A stretch of DNA of 64,000 nt from an uncultured Dokdonia sp. (GCF_947492535.1 NZ_CANLNH010000017.1:44615-108614); one strand, 5' to 3'; shown: positions 36,064 through 44,190, numbered from the stretch's first letter. Numbers and translations: made by a program. The notes: generated by a model from the sequence alone, not told the origin.

Positions 36064-36567
36064 TTAGCGCATTAATTTTAGTATTGTTTTTGTAATCCAG
36101 TTTTCTTTTTGTTCTGTAATCTTTTCAAGCATATTATCGGCTCTAGAAACAAAATCATATAGTTCTTCTGTTTTTGCTTTAAAATGAGCTGCTTTTGTAG
36201 ATTCGTCACCATCTATAGCACTAATATCGTGTAGTACTCTTAAGGTCGGTTTAATCTCTCTTCGGCTACGTTCTTTAGCTATTTTACGAGCTAATTCATC
36301 AATATTTCCTTCAGCAGAGAAGAACTCTTTACGCTCTCCCGGTTTATATTCTTTAAATACAATCCCCCAATCCATAAGAGATCGTAAATTCATGCTTGTG
36401 TTTCCTCTAGAAATATGAAGCTCTTCCATGATATCTTCCATACTCAGTGGGTCTGGTGATATCATCAATAAGGCATGTATTTGTGCCATGGTCTTATTAA
36501 TACCCCATTGCGAACCTAAGGCTCCCCATGTTTGGATAAATTTTGATTTTGCTTCTTCAAATTTCAT
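36064..36567 (-). CDS. GbsR/MarR family transcriptional regulator
   Basis: A winged-helix DNA-binding protein of 167 aa. The HTH is seen in MISPDPLSMEDIMEELHISRGNTSMNLRSLMDWGIVFKEYKPGERKEFFSAE (in outline, about residues 32-85), with the recognition helix ISRGNTSMNLRSLM typical of the GbsR subgroup. The C-terminal helices would dimerise or sense a ligand. It heads a nine-gene co-directional operon. Its promoter (TTTG, 18 nt, TATCTTTG) is overlapped by a perfect 18-bp palindrome, so it probably represses itself and the operon. Confidence 0.87.
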   Translation of the reverse strand: MKFEEAKSKFIQTWGALGSQWGINKTMAQIHALLMISPDPLSMEDIMEELHISRGNTSMNLRSLMDWGIVFKEYKPGERKEFFSAEGNIDELARKIAKERSRREIKPTLRVLHDISAIDGDESTKAAHFKAKTEELYDFVSRADNMLEKITEQKENWITKTILKLMR

Positions 36568-36571
36568 ACTT

Positions 36572-36601
36572 CAAAGATACTATTATTTTCGAACTTTCAA
36601 A
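36572..36601 (-). promoter_or_regulatory. Predicted promoter of GbsR-led operon
   Basis: On the minus strand, TTTG (36601-36598), 18-nt spacer, TATCTTTG (36579-36572): a full match to the Bacteroidota -33/-7 consensus, ending 4 nt before the ATG. The -33 TTTG is part of the 18-bp palindrome. Confidence 0.65.
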
Positions 36602-36612
36602 ATATTTTGAAA
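36595..36612. promoter_or_regulatory. Candidate operator 1 (18-bp perfect palindrome)
   Basis: TTTCAAAATATTTTGAAA, perfect dyad symmetry over 18 bp, overlapping the -33 element of the regulator's promoter. A repressor bound here would block RNA polymerase. Confidence 0.6.
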
Positions 36613-36655
36613 CATTTATAACTTCATTTCCATTTTAACCCTAAAGAAGCGGCTT

Positions 36656-36905
36656 GATTTAATTTCGCCGAAAGGCAGAAAATAGAAGAAGAGAATTTGA
36701 GATTTGGAATTTGTTGGATGTTGGATGTTGGAAGCGGGAAGTATGAAGTTTTTTGTGATTTGTTTTTTTGTGATTTGAGATTTCATCTAAAGAGATTGAG
36801 TGATTTAATTTCGTCGAAAGACAGGGAAATATAGAAGAGAGAAAAGAGGAAAGAATTTGCGATTTGAGATTTTATAAGAGGTAATTTAATTTCGTCGAAA
36901 GGCAA
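36656..36905. repeat. Three dispersed copies of a TTTAATTTCGTCGAAAGGCA block
   Basis: Starts at 36656, 36802 and 36883. The first two copies continue with a matching purine-rich tail and GATTTGAGATTT. The CGTCGAAAG part is a short imperfect palindrome. Origin unknown. Confidence 0.65.
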
Positions 36906-36931
36906 AAAATTAATAACAATAAACCCCATTC

Positions 36932-37088
36932 CAACAATTAACAATTAACAGATAACAATTAACAGATACCGATTAACAATTAACAGATAACAGATAACAG
37001 ATAACAGATAACAGATAACAATTAACAATTAACGAATAACAAATAACAAATAACAAATAACAAATAACAGATACCAACTCACAATTAA
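36932..37088. repeat. Degenerate 8-bp tandem repeat, (AACAGATA/AACAAATA)n
   Basis: About 150 nt built from AACAATTA, AACAGATA and AACAAATA units, almost C/G-free on one strand. Period 8 bp. It resembles a microsatellite rather than a CRISPR array: there are no spacers. Confidence 0.8.
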
Positions 37089-37142
37089 ACACTTCTCACC
37101 CTGCAATAGCTGAAAAACCCATCGATTCCTTACTTTTACCCT

Positions 37143-38363
37143 GTGAAGGTAGTAATCATTTCAAGTGTTTGGGTAGAACCACAATCATCGGCAGCAGGAA
37201 GTCGTATGTTGCAATTAATAGAGCTGTTTCTTGCTAAAGACTGGAGCGTGACCTATGCGTCGACAGCATCTCCTAGCGAATACGCTATAGATCTTACAGA
37301 AAAAGGAATTGAGACTAGCACGATAACACTCAATGATCCTAGTTTTGATACATTCATCAAAGAACGCTCACCAGAGATAGTACTTTTTGATCGGTTTATG
37401 GTCGAAGAGCAATTTGGGTGGCGTGTCTCACAACAATGCCCAGAAGCCTTACGCATATTGGATACAGAAGACTTACATTGTTTGCGTAAGGCAAGACATC
37501 AAGCGGTAAAGGAAAACCGTGCTTTTGAAGAAAATGATCTCCTTTCTGATGTTGCCAAACGAGAAATTGCAAGTATGTATAGATGTGATCTTACCTTGAT
37601 GATTTCTCAATATGAAATGGAATTACTTCAGGAATTCTTTAAAGTTCCTGGAACGCTATTACATTATCTGCCTTTTTTGCTTCCACCCGTATTGGGAGAT
37701 TTTATCCCTTTTGAAGAAAGAGCTCATTTTATTTCCATTGGTAATTTTATACATGCGCCTAATTGGGATGCAACCCTACAACTTAAGCATACCATTTGGC
37801 CAGAAATTCGAAAAGCCATTCCTGATGCGCAATTGCATGTGTATGGCGCATATGCTTCACAGAAAGTATTGCAATTGCACAATCCAAAGGAAGGGTTTTA
37901 TGTAAAAAGAAGGGCTGAAGATGCCAAAGAAGTTATTTCAAAAGCGAAAGTATTATTGGCGCCTTTACGTTTTGGCGCGGGACTTAAAGGGAAATTTGTA
38001 GATGCTATGCAATGCGGAACACCAAGTGTCACCACAAAAATAGGAGCAGAGGCGATGCAGGGAGATTTTACCTGGGGCGGATATATAGAAGATGATGTAT
38101 ACGCTTTCGCGAAAGCGGCCATAACTTTATACACCTATAAAAACTTGTGGAAGGTTGCTCAGGATCATGGACATATACTCATCAATAATCGCTTCCAACG
38201 AGTGGATTTTGAAGACGATTTTTATGCTGTAATCATGAAGTGCAAGCATACACTTTTAGAACACAGACGCAACAATTTCACAGGACAAATGCTCCTACAT
38301 CACACGATGCAAAGCACCAAATTTATGTCTAAGTGGATTGAGGAGAAGAATAAAGGGGAATAG
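37143..38363 (+). CDS. Glycosyltransferase family 4-like protein
   Basis: A 406-aa GT-B fold glycosyltransferase. It begins VVIISSVWVEPQSSAAGSRM, typical of the N-terminal acceptor domain, and has LLAPLRFGAGLKGKFVDAMQCGTPSVTTKIGAEAM (in outline, about residues 285-320), the GT4 donor-sugar loop with GLK and the DAMxxGxPxV motif. The start is GTG at 37143; the next in-frame ATG is 66 nt further and would delete the conserved N-terminal strand. Donor and acceptor unknown. It carries a palindrome copy encoding YAFAKAA. Confidence 0.85.
   Translation: MKVVIISSVWVEPQSSAAGSRMLQLIELFLAKDWSVTYASTASPSEYAIDLTEKGIETSTITLNDPSFDTFIKERSPEIVLFDRFMVEEQFGWRVSQQCPEALRILDTEDLHCLRKARHQAVKENRAFEENDLLSDVAKREIASMYRCDLTLMISQYEMELLQEFFKVPGTLLHYLPFLLPPVLGDFIPFEERAHFISIGNFIHAPNWDATLQLKHTIWPEIRKAIPDAQLHVYGAYASQKVLQLHNPKEGFYVKRRAEDAKEVISKAKVLLAPLRFGAGLKGKFVDAMQCGTPSVTTKIGAEAMQGDFTWGGYIEDDVYAFAKAAITLYTYKNLWKVAQDHGHILINNRFQRVDFEDDFYAVIMKCKHTLLEHRRNNFTGQMLLHHTMQSTKFMSKWIEEKNKGE
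38105..38114. repeat. Iterated palindrome core, inside GT4 gene
   Basis: TACGCTTTCGCGAAAGCGGC with exact core. Read as Ala-Phe-Ala-Lys-Ala. Confidence 0.85.
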
Positions 38364-38388
38364 TAATGGTATATAGTTGGCATTATGC

Positions 38389-38408
38389 GTTCGAGCGCAG
38401 TTGAGAAG
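38389..38408. repeat. TTCGAGCGCAGTTGAGAA repeat, copy 1
   Basis: GTTCGAGCGCAGTTGAGAAG just after the GT4 gene. Its complement resembles CTCAACTGCGCTCGAA, a type of short dispersed repeat often seen between genes in flavobacterial genomes. Related sequences occur at 42877 and 48943. Confidence 0.5.
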
Positions 38409-38417
38409 CATATTTTT

Positions 38418-38861
38418 TTAGTTTGGACTATTTTTTAATCTAAACTTTTTACCTTCTTTATAATTGATTGGTAAATTTGGGCTTTTGATTCCAAAAGGAC
38501 CTGTTCCTCCAGATTGGTAATAGTATTCGTCTTTGTTATCTGAATATCGCCCTGCACACAAAAGTTTAAAAGTTGTTGTTTTTCGATCTGATTTGGAAAC
38601 AGAAATGTCAATCCATACAGGGACTTTTCCGTTTCTATAAATTAAGTCAAGAACTTGTTTGTCAGTTAGCCCTACTTCAATTCTGTCATTGTCTTCGGGA
38701 TAGATATCAAATTGTGTTAAAGAAGGATCGTCATGAGAAATATTAAGAAATACATTATACCTAAATTCAGGAATCAACTTGTCTTTTAAATACTTTTCAG
38801 CAAACTTAAATGAAACAAAACTAGCTCCATTGATTAATATTAAAAATTCTTCTTTGGTCAT
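38418..38861 (-). CDS. Hypothetical protein
   Basis: A 147-aa soluble protein of unknown family. It has no signal peptide or membrane helix. The N-terminal part (EEFLILINGASFVSFKFAEKYLKDKLIP) is helical. The rest is beta-prone with FDIYPEDNDRIEVGLTDKQVLDLIYRNGKVPVWIDISV, then a Gly/Tyr-rich turn YYYQSGGTGPFG and a basic end. The composition suits a small single-domain protein, but I cannot link it to a known immunity or enzyme family. Confidence 0.65.
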   Translation of the reverse strand: MTKEEFLILINGASFVSFKFAEKYLKDKLIPEFRYNVFLNISHDDPSLTQFDIYPEDNDRIEVGLTDKQVLDLIYRNGKVPVWIDISVSKSDRKTTTFKLLCAGRYSDNKDEYYYQSGGTGPFGIKSPNLPINYKEGKKFRLKNSPN

Positions 38862-38884
38862 TTTAATGGTAAGTAATCATAAAA

Positions 38885-38914
38885 TAAAAGTGCGACATTT
38901 GTGTCGCACTTTTA
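38885..38914 (-). terminator. Terminator after M3 peptidase gene
   Basis: Perfect 13-bp stem (TAAAAGTGCGACA and its complement) with a 4-base loop, 11 nt after the M3 peptidase stop. It is symmetrical enough to work in both directions. Confidence 0.8.
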
Positions 38915-38925
38915 TTAGCTTATAT

Positions 38926-40953
38926 TTAAATCAATCCCGCTCTTCTCAATAAAGCATCAGGTTGAGGTTCTTGTCCTCTAAAACGTTTATACAACGTCAT
39001 TGGATTTTCAGTACCTCCTTTGGATAATACATGCTCCTTAAATTTTTGAGCAATCTCTTTATTGAAGATTCCATGCTCTTTAAAATATTCAAACGCATCT
39101 GCATCCAATACTTCTGCCCATTTATAACTATAATATCCAGAAGAATATCCTCCTTGGAAAATATGAGAAAACGAAGTACTCATACACGTTTCTGGCGTTG
39201 GAGGATATAAACTCGTCTCTGAGAATGCATCACTTTCAAATGCCTTAACATCAGTAATTGCAGATGGATCTTGACTATGCCACGCCATATCCATCAATCC
39301 AAAACTCAGTTGACGCAAGGTTTGCATTCCCTCTTGGAAAGTTGCAGAGTCTTTGATCTTCTGAACCAATTCCATAGGAATCACTTCGCCAGTTTCATAA
39401 TGTGTTGCAAATAACTCTAACGCTTCTTTTTCATAACACCAATTTTCTAGCACCTGACTAGGAAGCTCTACAAAATCCCAATACACCGATGTTCCCGATA
39501 AACTAGGGTAGGTTGTATTAGCAAGCATTCCGTGCAATCCGTGTCCAAACTCATGGAATAAAGTAGTCACTTCATTAAACGTAAGTAGAGAAGGTTTGCT
39601 GGGCGTAGAAGGAGTAAAGTTACATACGTTAGATACATGTGGTCGTTCATTTACACCATCTTTCATCATTTGAGATTTAAAAGATGTCATCCAAGCGCCA
39701 CCGCGTTTTCCTTTACGAGGGTGAAAATCTGCATAAAACAATGAAATAAAATTACCATCGGCGTCTAATACATGATAGGTTTTTACTTCCTCATGATAGG
39801 TGTCTACATCAAATACTTCTTCAAACTGAAGTCCAAATAATTTTTGAGCCACAGTAAATACACCAGTAATGACATTTTCTAACTTGAAATAGGGTTTTAA
39901 TTGCTCGTCATCGAGACTAAATAGTTTTTGCTTTAATTTTTCAGAATAATATGAGCCATCCCATTTTTCTAATTGTTCTATGTTGTCTTCCGCTTTCGCG
40001 AAATTTTCCAATTGCGCAAATTCTCTTTGAGCTGCTGGTTTTGCTTTTTCTAGTAGTGTATTTAAGAAAGAGATGACTTTGTCTGGCGTTTCTGCCATAC
40101 GTTCTTCCAATACAAAATGTGCATGCGTATCATACCCAAGAAGATTGGCGCGTTCATGTCGTAATTGAACGATTTCTAACACATTTTTTTGATTGTCCTG
40201 CTCATTTCCTTTAAATGCTTTACTACCAAAAGCAATAGAGAGTTCTTTACGTAATGCTCTGTTAGTCGCATATTTCATAAACGGAATGTAGCTTGGATAA
40301 TCTAATGTGATCACCCATCCTTTTTTATCTCTGTTCTTGGCTTCACTAGCAGCGGCTTCTTTAGCACTTTCTGGTAAACCATCGAGGTCACTCTCGTTTG
40401 TAAGATGTAACTCATAAGCATTGGTCTCTGCGAGTACATTTTCTCCAAACGTAAGTTTCAATTTTGCTAAAGCAGCATCTATTTCTCTTAATCGAGATTT
40501 TTTGTCTTCAGCTAAGTTGGCACCGTTACGTGCAAAACTTTTATAACGTTTGTCTAAAAGCGTATGTTCTTCTACAGATAGGTCAAGGGAATTTTTCTGA
40601 TCATATACACTTTTAATACGAGCAAATAATTGCTCGTTAAGCGTAATATCATTTCCAAACTCAGAAAGTAAAGGGGATACTTCTTGTGCTATTTTTTGAA
40701 TATGTTCATTAGTCTCTGCGCTATTCAAATTAAAAAACACACTAGAAATACGATCCAATTGTGCACCAGCATAATCAAGAGCGACCACTGTATTTTCAAA
40801 AGTAGGTGTATCTGTATTGTTTGTAATCGTATCTATTTCTTCTCTAGCCATCGTAATGGCTGTTTCAAATGCAGGCTTAAAATGTTCGTTTTTTATGCTA
40901 GAAAAAGGAGCCTCATTAAAAGGTTGTAAGAGTGGGTTATCTGCTATGTTCAT
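38926..40953 (-). CDS. M3 family zinc metallopeptidase (Dcp/oligopeptidase A type)
   Basis: A 675-aa thimet-like peptidase that cuts short peptides. The zinc site is LFHEFGHGLHG, with His467, Glu468 and His471. Downstream GTSVYWDFVELPSQVLENW supplies the third ligand Glu and the substrate site, and the C-terminal GTENPMTLYKRFRGQEPQPDALLRRAGL is typical of peptidyl-dipeptidase Dcp. There is no signal peptide, so it is probably cytosolic, recycling oligopeptides. A palindrome copy (core 39994-40003) encodes ENFAKAED. Confidence 0.93.
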   Translation of the reverse strand: MNIADNPLLQPFNEAPFSSIKNEHFKPAFETAITMAREEIDTITNNTDTPTFENTVVALDYAGAQLDRISSVFFNLNSAETNEHIQKIAQEVSPLLSEFGNDITLNEQLFARIKSVYDQKNSLDLSVEEHTLLDKRYKSFARNGANLAEDKKSRLREIDAALAKLKLTFGENVLAETNAYELHLTNESDLDGLPESAKEAAASEAKNRDKKGWVITLDYPSYIPFMKYATNRALRKELSIAFGSKAFKGNEQDNQKNVLEIVQLRHERANLLGYDTHAHFVLEERMAETPDKVISFLNTLLEKAKPAAQREFAQLENFAKAEDNIEQLEKWDGSYYSEKLKQKLFSLDDEQLKPYFKLENVITGVFTVAQKLFGLQFEEVFDVDTYHEEVKTYHVLDADGNFISLFYADFHPRKGKRGGAWMTSFKSQMMKDGVNERPHVSNVCNFTPSTPSKPSLLTFNEVTTLFHEFGHGLHGMLANTTYPSLSGTSVYWDFVELPSQVLENWCYEKEALELFATHYETGEVIPMELVQKIKDSATFQEGMQTLRQLSFGLMDMAWHSQDPSAITDVKAFESDAFSETSLYPPTPETCMSTSFSHIFQGGYSSGYYSYKWAEVLDADAFEYFKEHGIFNKEIAQKFKEHVLSKGGTENPMTLYKRFRGQEPQPDALLRRAGLI
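39994..40003. repeat. Iterated palindrome core, inside M3 peptidase gene
   Basis: CCGCTTTCGCGAAA with exact core; the right flank is degenerate. Read on the minus strand as Phe-Ala-Lys-Ala. Confidence 0.75.
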
Positions 40954-40972
40954 ATAAGATGCAATTAATTTT

Positions 40973-41007
40973 TGTATTTCATCGATATTTTTGTGTATTT
41001 CATCGAT
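40973..41007. repeat. Short direct repeat upstream of M3 peptidase
   Basis: TGTATTTCATCGAT occurs at 40973-40986 and 40994-41007, a 21-bp period. It lies 20 nt before the start of the M3 gene, so it could be regulatory, but two copies are weak evidence. The remainder of 41008-41170 shows nothing I recognise. Confidence 0.5.
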
Positions 41008-41172
41008 GTTTAGGTTATGTCGGTAGGATTTAAACAGTTGGTTTTAAACTGAATGATATCTTTGACGTGAGTTTTAGTGAGAATTCCCCAATTCAATGTA
41101 AAAACATAAGGTTTGATACTATTTAGGATGGTTAATAAATACAAATTCAATACCCCAACGTTACATTGATAG

Positions 41173-41198
41173 AAAGGCCACCTGGAGAGGTGGTCTTT
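41173..41198 (-). terminator. Terminator after purE
   Basis: Stem AAAGGCCACCT with AGGTGGTCTTT (one G-T pair), GGAG loop, ending 2 nt from the purE stop. T tract is better on the plus strand. Confidence 0.65.
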
Positions 41199-41199
41199 T

Positions 41200-41679
41200 T
41201 TATTTTAGACTTTTTGCCCCGTCAATAACCTTTTGTTTTAATTCTTGTTTATACGTGATAATTCTTTGTTGTATGTCAGTATCTGTAGCACCTAAAATTT
41301 GAGCTGCAAGAATCCCTGCATTTTGAGCTCCGTCTAATGCAACGGTTGCTACAGGAACACCGCCAGGCATTTGTAAGATAGATAATACAGAATCCCATCC
41401 ATCTATAGAATTTCGAGATTTTACTGGAACACCTATCACAGGGAGTGGAGACAATGAAGCCACCATCCCAGGCAAATGAGCAGCGCCTCCTGCACCAGCA
41501 ATAATCACATTGATACCTCTGGTATGTGCATTTTGACCATAATCAAAAAGCTTTTCTGGCGTACGGTGTGCACTTACAATATCTACTTCTGTAGTAATTC
41601 CTAAATGCTCAAGAATATCAATGGCTTTTTGCATAACTGGAAGATCACTTGTACTTCCCATGATGATTCCTACTTTCAT
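41200..41679 (-). CDS. purE: 5-(carboxyamino)imidazole ribonucleotide mutase
   Basis: Second half of the AIR carboxylation step of purine synthesis: converts N5-CAIR to CAIR. The 159-aa protein has the class I PurE motifs GIIMGSTSDLPVMQ (residues 4-17), SAHRTPE, IAGAGGAAHLPGMVAS and GVPVKS. It begins 17 nt after purK on the same strand, so the two partner enzymes form an operon. Confidence 0.96.
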   Translation of the reverse strand: MKVGIIMGSTSDLPVMQKAIDILEHLGITTEVDIVSAHRTPEKLFDYGQNAHTRGINVIIAGAGGAAHLPGMVASLSPLPVIGVPVKSRNSIDGWDSVLSILQMPGGVPVATVALDGAQNAGILAAQILGATDTDIQQRIITYKQELKQKVIDGAKSLK

Positions 41680-41696
41680 ATATTTTTGTTTTTTTA

Positions 41697-42842
41697 TTAC
41701 TCAGAAATTACTTTAATCATTTTTTTGACATCTTCAGCAGTAGCTCTTGCGACACGTATGTCTTCATCTACGATTGTAACATGTCCCATTTTTCGAAAGG
41801 GACGTGTTTCCTTTTTTCCATAAATATGAGCGGTAACACCATCCATTTGCATGATGTTTTCAATATTTTTATACTGCACTTGTCCTTGATAATTTTCTTC
41901 TCCTACGAGGTTTACCATCACAGAGGCAACTTTACTCGCTGTCTTTCCTAAAGGTAAATCTAAAATAGCTCGTACATGTTGCTCAAACTGATTAGTATAA
42001 CTTCCCTCTATACTATAGTGTCCACTATTATGAGGTCTTGGTGCTACTTCATTTACCAAGATATCATCCTCTTTAGTTTGAAACATTTCGACAGCTAGTA
42101 AACCTACGTGTTCAAACGCCTTTGATACTTTTTCTGCAACAGCTCTTGCTTTTTGTGCAACCTGCTCATCAATACGAGCTGGACAAATCACATATTCTAC
42201 CTGATTTGCTTCTGGATGAAATTCCATCTCGACAACGGGATAGGTAGTTACTTCTCCAGAAGGATTCCGAGCAACAATGACTGCGAGCTCATTTTTAAAA
42301 GGAATCATTTCTTCAGCAATACAAGGTACTTCTGGTAATTTTTCCAAATCCTGAGCACTTCTAATAACAGAAACACCTTTCCCATCATAGCCGCCTGTGC
42401 ATGATTTCCATACAAAAGGATAGGAAGGAGCATCTTCTAAAATAGCATGTGCAGAAGCGTATCTTTTAAAAGGTGCTGTTGGAATATCTTGATCTGCATA
42501 AAATTGTTTTTGAACACCCTTATCCTGAATCTTACGTAACGTATCTGCAGATGGATATACAGTTAACCCTTCTTTTTCTAATGTCTCAAGAGCAGCTACA
42601 TTTACAGACTCTATTTCGAAGGTAAGTACATCTACTTTGCGTCCAAAAGCTACAACAGTATCATAGTCCATAAGACTCCCTTGTTCAAAATAATTACATG
42701 CAATTTTTGAAGGAGCTTCAGCACTAGGGTCTAATACATAGGTCTGAATATCATATTTTCGAGTGTCATAAAGCATCATTTTGCCTAGTTGACCACCACC
42801 TAAAATACCTAATTTGAATTGTGAAGAAAAATAGTTTTTCAT
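41697..42842 (-). CDS. purK: 5-(carboxyamino)imidazole ribonucleotide synthase
   Basis: ATP-grasp enzyme that makes N5-CAIR from AIR, ATP and bicarbonate in purine synthesis. I start it at ATG 42842 (MKNYFSSQFKLGILGGGQLGKMM); an earlier in-frame start would run through a hairpin repeat. The 381-aa protein has GGGQLGKM near residue 15, KSCTGGYDGKGV as ATP-binding loop, EEMIPFKNELAVIVARN, and NEVAPRPHNSGHYSIEG for metal binding. It is followed by purE. Confidence 0.96.
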   Translation of the reverse strand: MKNYFSSQFKLGILGGGQLGKMMLYDTRKYDIQTYVLDPSAEAPSKIACNYFEQGSLMDYDTVVAFGRKVDVLTFEIESVNVAALETLEKEGLTVYPSADTLRKIQDKGVQKQFYADQDIPTAPFKRYASAHAILEDAPSYPFVWKSCTGGYDGKGVSVIRSAQDLEKLPEVPCIAEEMIPFKNELAVIVARNPSGEVTTYPVVEMEFHPEANQVEYVICPARIDEQVAQKARAVAEKVSKAFEHVGLLAVEMFQTKEDDILVNEVAPRPHNSGHYSIEGSYTNQFEQHVRAILDLPLGKTASKVASVMVNLVGEENYQGQVQYKNIENIMQMDGVTAHIYGKKETRPFRKMGHVTIVDEDIRVARATAEDVKKMIKVISE

Positions 42843-42854
42843 AAAGAGTACGCT

Positions 42855-42906
42855 CTCAACAGCGTTGAGGTTTATGCTGAGCTTGCCGAAGTACGACAAG
42901 CATAAA
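42855..42906. repeat. Hairpin repeat with TTCGGCAAGCTCAGC motif, copy 2
   Basis: Two adjoining hairpins in the purK leader: CTCAAC-AGC-GTTGAG, then TTTATG...CATAAA enclosing CTTGCCG and CGACAAG. The inner strand contains ACTTCGGCAAGCTCAGC, related to the repeat at 48943. It may be a dispersed repeat and could also affect purK expression. Confidence 0.5.
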
Positions 42907-42993
42907 AATTTAAAACTCAAAAATACAAAAACCTCGTTTCTATACCTCAGAATTTAGATGCTTTTCACAAGTTTGCGTATTATAGAATCCGAA

Positions 42994-43026
42994 TTTGTGA
43001 TTTGTCCTTTTCTGGTGGTATCTTTG
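42994..43026 (+). promoter_or_regulatory. Predicted promoter of hpt-adk fusion gene
   Basis: TTTG (42994-42997), 21-nt spacer, TATCTTTG (43019-43026), 17 nt before the ATG. Good match to the Bacteroidota consensus. Confidence 0.55.
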
Positions 43027-43043
43027 CGCCTTTGTAAAATACT

Positions 43044-44156
43044 ATGAAAACTGTACAATTACACGAACTTACCTTTGAAGAATGTATCTCAAAAACCGAG
43101 GTACAGCAAGCCGTAAATGGTGTTGCAGTGCGTATCAATGATGCGTATAGTGATAGAAGGCCTGTATTTCTTACAGTGCTTAATGGTGCCTTTCTTTTTG
43201 CTGCAGAACTTATTAAAAAGTTTGATGGAGAGTGTGAGATGAGCTTTATTAAAGTAGCAAGTTACGATGGATTAAAGCAGAGTGATGAGGTTTTTACCGT
43301 CATGGGAGCAGAGCCTTCTCTAAAAGGACGCGACGTCGTAGTGATAGAAGATATCGTAGATTCTGGTAATACCATAGAGACGATTATAGAGATTCTTGAA
43401 CAAGAAGAAGTTGCTTCTTTTAAAATAGCCACCTTATTTTACAAACCAGAAGCCTATACAAAACCGTATACAATCGATTATGTAGGCTTAGAAATTGCCA
43501 ATGATTTTGTTGTTGGATTCGGACTAGACTATAAAGGGCTAGGACGTAATCTTACTGCTATTTATAAACTTAAACAATCACACATGAAGAACCTTGTTTT
43601 ATTCGGCCCTCCAGGTGCTGGAAAAGGAACACAAGCTGATGTATTAAAAGAAAAATACAATCTAGTACATATCTCTACAGGAGATGTATTTAGATACAAT
43701 ATAAAAAATGCTACCGAATTAGGGACTTTAGCAAAATCATATATGGATAAAGGACAATTAGTACCTGATACCGTAACGATAGATATGTTAAATGCAGAAG
43801 TAGAAAAGAATCCAAATGCCAATGGATTTATTTTTGATGGTTTTCCTAGAACAGAAGCGCAAGCCGATGCTTTAGCGACTTTACTTGCTTCAAAAAATAC
43901 TGAAGTTGCTGCGATGGTCGCTTTAGAAGTAGATGATGAAGTATTAGTGCAACGCCTTTTAGAAAGAGGAAAAACATCAGGTAGAGCAGATGATGCAGAT
44001 GAAGCTGTGATTCGTAATCGTATCAACGTATATTATGCAGAAACGGCTATTTTAAAAGGGTTTTACGAGAAACAAAACAAGTATTTTGGAGTAGACGGTG
44101 TAGGAAGTATAGAAGAAATTACAGCACGTTTAAGTACTGTGATTGATACGTTATAA
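43044..44156 (+). CDS. adk: Hypoxanthine phosphoribosyltransferase-adenylate kinase fusion
   Basis: A single 370-aa reading frame joins two purine enzymes. Residues 1-180 are an HPRT: VLNGAFLFAAELIKK, the PRPP loop VIEDIVDSGNTIE, and GFGLDYKGLGRNL at the end. Residues 181-370 are adenylate kinase: P-loop GPPGAGKGT (188-196), STGDVFR, FDGFPRTEAQ and the short-LID part GRADDADEAVIRNR. The linker is only a few residues, and Met181 could serve as an internal start for free Adk. One would make IMP or GMP from bases, the other balance AMP, ADP and ATP. The fusion is intact, with no frameshift; I infer it is expressed as one chain. Confidence 0.93.
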   Translation: MKTVQLHELTFEECISKTEVQQAVNGVAVRINDAYSDRRPVFLTVLNGAFLFAAELIKKFDGECEMSFIKVASYDGLKQSDEVFTVMGAEPSLKGRDVVVIEDIVDSGNTIETIIEILEQEEVASFKIATLFYKPEAYTKPYTIDYVGLEIANDFVVGFGLDYKGLGRNLTAIYKLKQSHMKNLVLFGPPGAGKGTQADVLKEKYNLVHISTGDVFRYNIKNATELGTLAKSYMDKGQLVPDTVTIDMLNAEVEKNPNANGFIFDGFPRTEAQADALATLLASKNTEVAAMVALEVDDEVLVQRLLERGKTSGRADDADEAVIRNRINVYYAETAILKGFYEKQNKYFGVDGVGSIEEITARLSTVIDTL

Positions 44157-44190
44157 GAATATATATTCCCTAGTAAATTATAGGGCTTAG

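Larger units (their letters stand above)
36613..37142. other. Repeat-rich intergenic region without genes
   Basis: About 530 nt between the GbsR-like gene and the GT4 gene. No plausible coding sequence. It holds three dispersed copies of a block that begins ATTTAATTTCG(T/C)CGAAAG (36656, 36802, 36883), purine-rich strings such as GAAGAGAATTTGAGATTTGG, a TTGGATG triplication near 36714-36730, and the 8-bp-period array at 36932-37088. Confidence 0.75.

Noticed and set aside
36932..37088. CRISPR-like array
   Set aside because: The units are 8 bp, adjoining and degenerate, without spacers, leader or cas genes.
43562..44026. Minus-strand open frame opposite the Adk domain
   Set aside because: Shadow of the hpt-adk gene with Ser-rich composition.
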